From NCBI GenBank assembly GCA_038503035.1, contig JAVSML010024246.1, forward strand, positions 236,031 through 300,030: a stretch of 64,000 nucleotides of DNA, read 5' to 3'. This DNA is from Crocodylus rhombifer (lineage: Eukaryota > Chordata > Crocodylia > Crocodylidae). This document shows, one piece after another, positions 56,141 through 64,000 of this stretch; position 1 is the first letter of the stretch; each line of letters opens with the position of its first letter. The notes under the pieces were generated by a model. It had not been told where the DNA came from, searched no databases, and saw only the letters and a list, made by a program, of their open reading frames with translations. Made by a program: the position numbers and the translations under genes.

Positions 56141-56650
56141 TCATAATGATGCCATCTGTACCAAGGAGCGTTTAAACAGCTGTGCATGATGAGACAGTTC
56201 TGTTACTCGGTCCACCATCTCTTGTAGGGCTGCTGTATTGGGGTAATGTAAGGCAGCCATCTTGGTTGCCATAACAACACTCTTTAGCAGTTCACACAGC
56301 TGGTTGCTGGAGTTCATCACTTTGCTGCGTATCTCCTGAGTAGTCACCTGCCTTGTGAGTGTATCCCCAATAAAGATCAGTTTGTGAGCACTTAAAATGA
56401 CAAATTTACTGTGAGCAACAAAGATCCTGGGTGGCTGAGTCGTACTGATGCAATTAAAAAAAGCATCAATGGCATTCAGGAGAGAAATAAAATGAGTCTC
56501 ACACTGATCAGAATAAAAAAAGAGCAGCTGTCTATCTTGAGAGGCAGCAGTGCTGTTTGCAGCTGCGAGATCCAGAGGTGGTTTCCATTTTGAGATGTCA
56601 TTTTCCACAGGCTTTGTGATTTCCTGCTCCAGTTGTTGGAACTGGTTGAT
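56141..56650 (-). CDS. NEDD9: NEDD9 last coding exon (C-terminal FAT-like domain)
   Basis: NEDD9 (HEF1, Cas-L) is a cytoplasmic docking protein. It links FAK and Src at focal adhesions to Crk-type adaptors and also acts at centrosomes with Aurora A. This exon encodes the last 169 residues, starting INQFQQLEQEITKPVEND after a strong acceptor (TTGCCATGCAG). It contains DRQLLFFYSDQCETHFISLL, FVAHSKFVILSAHKLIFIGD and MNSSNQLCELLKSVVMATK. It ends QLFKRSLVQMASL and a TGA at 56141-56143. The segment forms the conserved C-terminal four-helix FAT-like domain of the Cas family, used for focal-adhesion targeting and partner binding. It is in phase 0 with no damage. Confidence 0.95.
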   Translation of the reverse strand: MNQFQQLEQEITKPVENDISKWKPPLDLAAANSTAASQDRQLLFFYSDQCETHFISLLNAIDAFFNCISTTQPPRIFVAHSKFVILSAHKLIFIGDTLTRQVTTQEIRSKVMNSSNQLCELLKSVVMATKMAALHYPNTAALQEMVDRVTELSHHAQLFKRSLVQMASL

Positions 56651-57750
56651 CTGCATGGCAAGCAGAGAACCATCAACAGAGTATATTGCTCCAGTGAACA
56701 AATTTATCCCAGCATTGCTATAATGTAAAGGCAACTTCACATGACTTCTTAAAATTGAACTTCCTTTAAGTTAGATGAAAACTAATTTTTTTAATTTTGG
56801 CATAATGAGGGATTGGCTTGGCACTGATGTGTTCCTTAGCAATAACTTAAGGAGCAGAGTTTATATCCCATTACGTTTCCTCTGTATGTCATGTGTGATA
56901 GGAAAATGGCTGTACACATTTTTAACCATTTTAACATACTGGGATATTTTTATATTCTGTATAATCAGCCACATTAATTTTCTTGAGCCTGATTGCCTAG
57001 AATTATGTAGGTTGGCTGTATCTAAAAATCTCATGATTTTAAAGTCTGGTATTTGGGACATTGCAGGGTCATGTGTGTGGAGTAGTTTTGCTTACTAAAT
57101 TTGTTAAATATACAATTTCCCTTAATATAAAATGGAAACAACAGGCTGACTTACTGTTATGAGAACTTAAAATGTAAGCTTTCTGACTTTTTAGTGTTTT
57201 AAACATAATTTTAAACCTATACTGGTATTTAGCTTACTTCTGTGAGCATATTTATACAGTGGGTGCATACTACCTACTTGTATGCAATGTACCTGAGAAT
57301 CAGGAGACTTGGGGCTCCTATACATGTGCAGGGAGGCTGCTCCCAGCAGACTCCAGCATCATGTGCGTCAGGATCCCTGCACTCAAAAATGGCACTGGGG
57401 CACTTTGAACTAAAGCTCGTTCAACAAGCTTTAGTTCAAATTCCTGCCACCAGTTTTCAGTATGGGGATGCTGATGCACATAGTGCTTTGGGCGCTTTTA
57501 ATAGTTTAAACACTTCTGCTTTCTTTGGCATGGTATATAGCTAGTTGAAATGGGCAAGAAGCTGGGAATCTTTATGGCATAATAGCCATGTCTAACTTGG
57601 GAGTGCAAGAGTAGATAGCTTTGCTTTGTTCATTGCTACCTGGCATTAAATAACTGACCAAAAAGCTTGTTCGGTTGTATCTGACCAACTTATATACAAA
57701 ATGGATTACATGCTGCACTGCAAATCTGATCATTGTCTGCTTGACCATAC
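56651..57750 (-). other. NEDD9: NEDD9 intron
   Basis: Phase-0 intron with GT donor at 57750-57749 and an AG acceptor next to 56650. Contains the repeat at 57303-57500 that resembles 7629-7890. Confidence 0.85.
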
Positions 57751-57840
57751 CTGATGATGCTCCAGCTGCATTTTGTTCTGCTTGATGATATTTTCTTTTT
57801 CCAAGAGCTCTTTTTGTTGTCTTTCAAACTCTTCTTTGCC
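57751..57840 (-). CDS. NEDD9: NEDD9 coding exon, coiled linker
   Basis: A 90-bp, phase-0 exon encoding GKEEFERQQKELLEKENII and then KQNKMQLEHHQ, a highly charged helix between the YDYVHL Src-binding site and the FAT-like domain. The acceptor is TTTTTCGC...AACAG-type (CAG before GGC) at 57841-57843. The donor is CAG|GTATGG. It strongly matches the Cas-family linker. Confidence 0.94.
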
Positions 57841-58206
57841 CTGTTTTTCGCAATATAAAAAGTAGACATTGTGTCAAATCTAATAGCTCTTTAGAATTAA
57901 GTCTAAATAACAGCATTCTTCCTTTTATTGCCCAATTAGCTAATACCCTACCCATAAGAATAGGAAAAGCAAAGGATAATGTTGTGTTGGTGATATGGCG
58001 ACTGCCATTGTACTCAGTATTTCTAGCTTTAAATTACTTTCCAAAATTCCATATCGAAAGTGTAATTTGAAATGAATGAATTTACTTTCAAGATTGCATG
58101 AGTCTGACAGGTTAGTTTCAATCTGGCCATGAATGGCTTTTGAGAGAATGAGCATGCAACAAATCTTAATTTGCATTAAGCAGAACAATGTGTGTGGTTC
58201 ACTCAC

Positions 58207-59433
58207 CTGCAAGTGTACATAATCGTAATCATCCATCCAGCTCTTTTCAGAGCTCTCATTGCTGGTAATGTGGGGGTGCTGGTCTTTGCTCAGCTGTGCA
58301 GGCAAAGAACTGCAGTGGTTCTGAGTTTTTTCTCCGTGATGCAACAGTTGAGTCTGGGGGCAGTTATACACATAGTCAGTTGTGTTGATAATGTGCTCCG
58401 ATACAGTCTTGAAATGGGAGCTGTCTGATACCTGTTTGAATAGCATCTCTGCATTGACACTGATGGTGGTGGTCAATTGTTTGGCATCATCTGGGACTGT
58501 CCTTGCCACCATAACAAATCGGTCTAGATCATCACATTTGCTCTGGGGTTTGTTGACAGCTAGGACATTCAAGGACCAGCTATAGCTGTTGAGGTCATGG
58601 CTGGTCTGGGTTAAGATCTGATGAGAATCCTCCAGCCTTTGAAGCTCCCTTCTCATTTTATTATAGAGACTGCACTCAGAGAGACAGGAAGCATTGGCTG
58701 TTGATCCTTTTGCAAACTGAAGGTACTCCACCAGTGAATGCTCCACCTTCTCCACAGCACTGTGTATTTCATTAATGTGTTTTTCCATGTACCCATAAGA
58801 TCTCCAGTCCATGTTAACGAAGGCCATAAGGTTATAGACAGCAGTTTCCACTGTCTGCTGAAGCCAATAAAGTCTCTCTATTGCTGTGTCTGGATCCAGT
58901 ATTAGTCTTTTGTCCAGACAAGGTGAAGCTGAAGACTCCTTTGAAGTTGTGGAAGATGTGGACATGTTACTTCTAGTGCTTCCTGTACTGGAGAAAGACA
59001 GTCTGTTTATCCCATCTGTCAGATCTTGCAATCCTTTAGTGTCTTGTAGGGTTTGTGGTGGCACATCATACACACCTTCCCCTCCTTCTGGATTGAGACT
59101 TTCATTAAGTCTTGCCTGTTGCCCAGGAAAGGGAACTCCACGAGGGGTGTCATATACATCCTTCTGAGGAGCAAGTTGCTGTCCAAGAAATTGGTTTTGA
59201 TGGCTAACTGGAATGTCATATACACTCTGCTTGCGTGACATTAACTCAGCTGGTAGAGGGAGGTCAGAGGTAAATTTCTTATTAAGTTCTTTCCCTGCTG
59301 CTTTGGTGATAGGAGGAGGGATATCATATATTCCTTCTGGTTTTGCATTACAGTTCCCAGTCAGAGGGTAGTCCTGTGAGTTATCACTCAGCCCACCATC
59401 ATCTCTGCAGGCAGACGGGGGACTAGCATAGAT
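58207..59433 (-). CDS. NEDD9: NEDD9 large coding exon (substrate domain end, serine-rich region, Src-binding motif)
   Basis: A 1227-bp exon of 409 codons in phase 0. The acceptor is TTTGTGCATTTCAG and the donor is TTGCAG|GTGAGT. It begins IYASPPSACRDD and carries the rest of the substrate domain, with YxxP sites (YDIPPP, YDIPVS, YDTPRG, YDVPPQ) that become Crk SH2 docking sites when phosphorylated. A Ser/Thr-rich linker follows (SFSSTGSTRSNMSTSSTTSK). The serine-rich four-helix bundle comes next (DPDTAIERLYWLQQTVE, WRSYGYMEKHINEI, RRELQRLEDSHQI, CDDLDRFVMVARTVPDDAKQL). It ends with WMDDYDYVHLQ, the Src SH2/SH3-binding motif. Intact with no stops. Confidence 0.95.
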
Positions 59434-59854
59434 CTGAAATGCACAAAGCACACACTGAGTCGCATCAGAAAGACTCCCTCAATGCAATTAACATTAAATT
59501 AAAATTCTGGAGTGAGATGTCTGCCATGAGTATATTTTAGACTTTCATCCTGGATTTGATGTCAGTTTTACTACTAACATCATCATTTGGATACTCTCAT
59601 AAGCAGCCAAATCACAGAGCCAGTGTTTTGTTGTAAATATAGTTTTTAGCTCTAATTATAGGTGCTCCACAACTGCTTAGTAATCAAGTTACACAGTTCA
59701 ATTTTATTGGTAAACATGTAAAAGGCCTGATGAAATGTTTAAATTGCTAAAATTCAAACACCCTTTTCTAGCAGTGCTATGCACAGTCTGTGTTTAAACA
59801 TGTGTGTAATTGGACAAGAAAATACATGATCTGATGAAAAAGCATCCCACTTAC

Positions 59855-59956
59855 CGCTGTTGCAGGTGGGATATCATAGACCCCTTGAATTTTTGCATCT
59901 CCCATCAGGACTGGGTGTGCAGACCCCTTAACAGAAGCAGGGGGAATGTCATATAT
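59855..59956 (-). CDS. NEDD9: NEDD9 coding exon, substrate-domain YDIPP module 2
   Basis: A 102-bp, phase-0 exon of 34 residues with two YDIPP sites (IYDIPPASVKG and GVYDIPPATA). The acceptor is ATTCTCTTCTCAG and the donor is GCG|GTAAGT. It is part of the tyrosine-phosphorylated substrate domain. It has the same length and phase as the next exon upstream. Confidence 0.93.
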
Positions 59957-60424
59957 CTGAGAAGAGAATAACACTGTTATAAGAAATAAACTTTTTCTTA
60001 GTGCTGTGACTTTGGATGAATTCTTTCTACTTCCGTTTAGTTATTTTTAAACAGAAACAAGATAAGCAGGACTTCAGATTTTGCTTAAAGGGAGATTTAC
60101 TGGATTTGCTTTATACTCTGCATGCCAAAAAATGAAAATGCTTATAATTCATCCCCTTTGTGAAGCTGTGAGCAGGAGAAATGAACCATCTTAATTGTAT
60201 ACTGAAGCTCTGGCCAGAAAGTGAAATCAAGATCTGCATACAGAGTCCTTTTCATCCCCTTCTTATTTAAAGACGCAGAGGAGAGACATAACAGACCTCT
60301 GCTGTGGTGAAGGGAAAAGATATTACCACAATATTTGAAACATCAGTCAAGGAAAATAATTGAAGGGGGAAAGGAGAGGGAAGAATGCTTTTTGTGGTTT
60401 TATTGTCAGTTGCTGTCCACAGCC

Positions 60425-60745
60425 TTTGGGTGCATATAGATGTGCTCTGGGAGAGGGAGTGCATTTTAATTGGAGCGGTTCCCATAGAGTCAATCTAATT
60501 AAAATGCTTCACCATCATGTGTTAAGCGTCCTGCATTTCAAAATGGCCATGGGGGCACTGTAACTAAATCTCATTCAATGAGTTTTAGTTAAAGTACCCC
60601 CCACAGTCACTTTGAAATGTGGGATGCTTAATACACACGAAAGTGAGGCATGTTACAGCATTGTAATTAAAATGCTTCAGCAGACTTGATTAATCGAGTC
60701 TGCTCTGAAGCATTCCAAGTAGGGTATGTTGGAGCACATCTGTAA
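60425..60745 (+). mobile_element. MITE, family Y copy 2
   Basis: Begins GGGTGCATATAGATGTGCTC and ends in GGAGCACATCTGTAAGG, giving imperfect inverted termini. Interior homologous to 42985-43285. Non-coding. Confidence 0.65.
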
Positions 60746-61068
60746 GGATCCTCTGAGACTTGAGGCTGACCTTATCAACACTACAAACCTGTCTTTCCCC
60801 TGTGATGTGGGACATCTAATGGGAGTGAAGCTTGCAGGGCCCAGACCCTTCAGCTGTATAATGGGAGGGGAGTGTGGTGTGCTGCCTCCCTTCCTACACA
60901 GCAATTTTCAGCAATTTATTGTAGACTCAGAGCAGGCAGCAGAGTAGGGGGCAGGGGAAGGAAGATGAGATTCTATTCTGGCCCCAGCTCTTCTTTGGCC
61001 CTCTTCCCTGAAGAGCAAACAGGGGTTTTTAGGGATAGAGGGACCCAAAAAACTAACAGGCTTTTGCA

Positions 61069-61078
61069 NNNNNNNNNN
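61069..61078. other. Assembly gap of 10 N
   Basis: Ten N flanked by TTTTGCA on the left and TTGCATATG on the right. The shared TTGCA suggests a small unresolved overlap. Confidence 0.99.
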
Positions 61079-61344
61079 TTGCATATGTACAACCAGCCTT
61101 GATTAATCTTCTTAGGACGAGGTGGTGTTGCTTTTATTGTATTTGGGGAGGGGTAGCAGCAGCTTGGTTTGAATTAAGTAATATTTCCAAGGAGCACCTA
61201 GTCAGGAACCTCTTCGTCATTATCAGCATGTTCTACTTGTGTTGTGAAAAAGCCAGGGCTGGGCTGTCACCCCAGTCTCTCAAGGGGTTAAGCTCTTTGG
61301 CATTTGGCTTGAAGGTTGAGGGTGTGCCAAGGATAACCATTAAG

Positions 61345-61560
61345 GCAGTGGTTCTCAACTTTTTTTAGACTCAAGGTACACCTCCATAACATGTGAATTG
61401 AGCAGTACCCCAGATCTTCCTCAGATCTAGGAAAGGCTTTTGCAGAGCTACGGCCAGTAGTATGGTACAGGTCCCCAGACCTGAGGAAGAATGCCTTGTA
61501 TTCAAAAGCTTGTCTAACTTTATCCCAACCATTATGGCTACAACATCACTCTAACGCTAC
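61345..61560 (-). repeat. hAT-like end followed by a reversed dispersed repeat
   Basis: CAGTGGTTCTCAAC at 61346 is a hAT-type end related to 52585. From 61475, GACCTGAGGAAGAATGCC and AAAGCTTGTCTAAC are the reverse complement of the family at 12.2 and 42.2 kb. Confidence 0.55.
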
Positions 61561-61727
61561 TTCAACATTAAATGCATTTTTCAAGTACTCTTGTACACTG
61601 TTAAATGTAAAATGCCACCTCATCTAATTTAAACTTATTTTTACTTTGGAATGAAGTAACCTATTCTGAAATTGAACTGCCAAGACTACTGATAAGTCTA
61701 TAGGGTAAAGTTTTATTTTATACTTAC

Positions 61728-61829
61728 ACCTTGGAGAGGACGGACTGGAGGGATGTCATAGATATCCTTCTGGTTATTGGAAGGGAACTCATAAACATAG
61801 CCTTGTCCTGACCTGATGGGAGTTATTAC
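61728..61829 (-). CDS. NEDD9: NEDD9 coding exon, substrate-domain module 1
   Basis: A 102-bp, phase-0 exon of 34 residues, VITPIRSGQGYVYEFPSNNQ and then KDIYDIPPVRPLQG. It has two YxxP sites (YVYEFP, YDIPP). The acceptor is TTTTAACCCACAG and the donor is GGT|GTAAGT. It is the most upstream NEDD9 exon in this window. From the human protein I expect the SH3 domain and the YQVP-rich first part of the substrate domain further right on the - strand. No such exon is visible between 61830 and 64000. Confidence 0.94.
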
Positions 61830-63071
61830 CTGTGGGTTAAAAGAGGAGAAGAAAAAAACATAAGTAAGTGAGGCTCTTAGCATGTTCTGTTGGTAATCGG
61901 CTGGGCTCTCTCTACAAACACTCCAATGTTACTAACTTCTGTGCTTTATACAGTAACTGTATTAATGAAAGTCCATACATACTCTTGATAGCATTTAAAA
62001 ACTATACTTAATAGGTGCAGTCAAACATTTTTTCTTTCTTAAGCAGCTGCACCATTGGTATAAAATGTCCCTGCACTCCCTACTTACCAAGGTCCCAGTC
62101 TTACGAAATGTTGAGCATGTTCAAGTCCTAGTGACTTAGATAAGGGTTCAGAGTTCTCAGTTCCTTGCTGGAATAACCTCTAAGTTCTCTGAACCTTTAT
62201 CTCATGAAAATATTTCCTGTTGACTTCAGCCATTCTACTTGTGTAAGCACTACAGGATCAAGTCCTAAATGATACAGCATTTGTCACTTTGAAGTTTCTC
62301 TAAATAGAAGCTGATATATATTTAAAGCTACTAAAAAGAACATTCTGTATTAGAGCTAAGTTTGATTAATTTGTGTAGCCACTAACAAACTAAAAATGTA
62401 AGCTGTTCTTTAACATGAAAAAGAATTGCTGAAAAGCTTAGCATTTGTATTTTTCACATTTTATAAACCATAAATGGCCACCATAAATTCAAATTACATT
62501 TGGTTAAAAATAAATACACCACATCTGGGACAACCATCCATGTGGCAGAATTACCGTACAGTGTGGCTTAAAAGAACCCTTGTTACATAAGCCCCCTGAA
62601 AAACAGTGTTTATAGTGGAAATACTGGTGCTTTATCTCCATTCTTCCAGTATTATTTAGTTCCAGTTAGAGTATTATATACTGTAAGCCAAAGACACAAA
62701 ATGACAAGTGTGGTAGGACTGGATATGGGCTAGTTTCGCATTCAGCTGAGTAGTATTCTAAGCAAGAGTTGTTCAACTTGCTTTGGAAATGCACACAGTA
62801 TACAAACCAGAGGCCCTGAGCACAAGGAGCAGGCAAGATTCCCCGGCATTTTTTGCATTAATAAATCCTGGTGTCCTGGCTATATTCCACTGTGATTTAT
62901 GCCTAAGTGAGACCTGATGGCCTAAGTCCCTAATGTTTATCCTCCACATAGCTACAGTCTCCGTGCAATTTCAGTGGAATGAGCTTATTCTTCTAAATGT
63001 TGTACAGCGGTTATTCCTGCATTGTGAAACATCTGTTCCACATACGGGTCTGATGCCATTCCTGACTTCAG

Positions 63072-63636
63072 GGCCAGGTATAGACATTATACTTTTATAA
63101 GTGATTAGAAACTGGTTTATACCCTTAACAGAAGTTCAGCACACATAGACTTGTTTAAAAATAGCAGAAACTGGTCTAAGTTTTGTGCCCCAAAGGGTGA
63201 ATATGTTCTGTTTGCAACTGATCTAAACCAGTGTTTCTCAACCTGTAGGTTGTCACCCACTTTTGGGTCATGAGAATATACGAAAGGGTCACGGACAAAC
63301 TTTAAAAATGGATTTTCCTTTAAAGGAGAAAAATGTGGAAAACCGTGGCTTTTCCCTGGTAGGCTGGCAGAATTCCAGCCTGCAAGGGGCTGCTTGGGGC
63401 CTCCCATGCTTCACATACCCACCCCTTGACCCACACACTGGGGGGCTGGGGCCTGGGGGTCGGGGGGTAGTGGGTCAGGAGTGAGAGGCACTGGGTTGGG
63501 ACTAGTCATCATTGTTTAAAAATGGGTCCCGGTACAAAACAGCTGGGAACCACTGATCTAAATTATGCTGATTACAGAAAACCATGCAACTTAGATTGAC
63601 TCTGCCTCAGGCTTTTGGAACATCTGTACCTAGCCC
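63072..63636. mobile_element. Short relative of the 16.7-18.9 kb transposon, carrying a nested MITE
   Basis: Left end GGCCAGGTATAGACATTA and right end (reverse) GGGCTAGGTACAGATGTTCC match the GGCTAGGGACAGA-type termini. The left subterminal block AGTGATTAGAAACTGG matches 16.78 kb. Without the nested MITE it is only about 0.24 kb, so it is a deleted derivative. Confidence 0.55.
63229..63555 (+). mobile_element. hAT-like MITE, copy B, with 8-bp target duplication
   Basis: A 327-bp element starting CAGTGTTTCTCAACC and ending TGGGAACCACTG. It is flanked by ATCTAAAC (63221-63228) and ATCTAAAT (63556-63563). Interior homologous to 15756-16040. It is inserted into the older transposon at 63072-63636. 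Confidence 0.8.
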
Positions 63637-63859
63637 AGAGGACAGACCAGATTCAGGGAGGTTAGTGCAAGACAGTGCAAGCTGCACCTCTTGGCATCTG
63701 ACTGGTTGGCTGTGTCCTAAAAGGGTATCCATATCTGTGGGCCAGTGACTGATAAGTTCTGCTGAATCACCATGTTGCACAGGAAAACCATCCTACAGCT
63801 CTTGGTTAGGATGAAAGAAATAGGGTGCCACATAAAACTGTGTTCTATAGAAATTAACC

Positions 63860-64000
63860 TCAAAGGCTAGCGACAGATGTACAAAAAGCCTGAGCCTGAA
63901 CTGATTCAATTTTTGCAGGTTAGTCTAACCTGGCTAGGCTAAACCAGTTTGTAATCATACAGACATCTCCTCTGGACTGAAAAAATTCAGGCACATGCCT
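63860..64000 (-). mobile_element. End of another copy of the 16.7-18.9 kb transposon family (cut by window edge)
   Basis: Starts GGCTAGCGACAGATGTACAAA, then AGCCTGAGCCTGAACTGATT and GGTTAGTCTAACCTGGCTAG, ending with GGCACATGCC at the window edge. These are the reverse complement, in order, of the right end at 18785-18917. The element continues beyond the window. Confidence 0.7.

Larger units (their letters stand above)
59957..61727 (-). other. NEDD9: NEDD9 intron with MITE copy and assembly gap
   Basis: Phase-0 intron. Contains MITE family Y copy 2 (60425-60745), a 10-N gap (61069-61078), a hAT-like end at 61346 and a reversed dispersed repeat at 61475-61560. No additional exon seen. Confidence 0.8.
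61830..64000 (-). other. NEDD9: NEDD9 intron (continues past the window)
   Basis: Intronic by position. From 61830 to 63070 it is AT-rich without recognisable element. From 63072 on it holds DNA transposons. Confidence 0.75.

Noticed and set aside
1..64000. CRISPR arrays, tRNA or rRNA genes
   Set aside because: No regularly spaced direct repeats and no tRNA-like box A/B with cloverleaf that I could recognise. The sequence is clearly eukaryotic.

Overview
The window is vertebrate nuclear DNA, most likely from a crocodilian (a turtle or other slowly evolving sauropsid is the alternative). The evidence is the conserved vertebrate genes, split by introns with canonical splice sites, together with many CR1-type LINE copies, hAT-like non-autonomous DNA transposons and an old gammaretrovirus-like provirus. 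There are no bacterial-style operons, CRISPR arrays or recognisable tRNA or rRNA genes.

Two host genes are certain. SMIM13 lies on the + strand. It has a CpG-island promoter near 13.6-14.1 kb, coding exon 1 at 13926-14001, a 20.7 kb intron, coding exon 2 at 34742-34935, and a probable 3.5 kb 3'UTR ending at an AATAAA followed by a GT repeat near 38.46 kb. NEDD9 (HEF1/Cas-L adaptor) lies on the - strand. Its last five coding exons are here (61829 down to 56141, 676 residues, all in phase 0). The upstream exons, including the SH3 exon, are beyond the right edge. The two genes are tail to tail, as I recall for human 6p24.2, where SMIM13 also neighbours NEDD9. The two proteins have no known joint function.

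The rest is repeats. From 1 to 7.45 kb there is an old reverse-strand CR1 split by a 0.92 kb solo-LTR-like insertion with a nearly intact 5-bp target duplication, then a much younger CR1 (about 4.3-7.45 kb) with readable endonuclease and reverse transcriptase and one main frame break. SMIM13 intron 1 holds a hAT-like MITE, a 2.2 kb GC-rich DNA transposon (16.7-18.9 kb), and a complete but inactivated 8.3 kb provirus (20710-29004) antisense to SMIM13. The provirus has paired LTRs, a CCAG target duplication, a tRNA-His-type primer site, gag, pro, pol and env. It sits inside an older GC-rich element. Another terminal-inverted-repeat element lies at 30.5-31.0 kb, and a CR1 3' fragment and a MITE lie at 32.3-33.4 kb.

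Between the genes (38.5-54 kb) are MITEs, an inverted-repeat pair, a long hairpin, two more CR1 3' ends and a 100-N gap flanked by an apparently duplicated assembly segment. NEDD9 introns and the right edge (60.4-64 kb) carry further MITE copies, a 10-N gap and nested DNA transposons.

I found no clearly new molecular system. The most notable point is the antisense env-bearing provirus in SMIM13 intron 1. From memory, the human syncytin-2 provirus (ERVFRD-1) occupies the same gene in the same relative orientation. The other points worth checking are the SMIM13 promoter architecture, with two ZNF143-like sites and a short uORF, and several nested transposon events that can be dated relative to each other.
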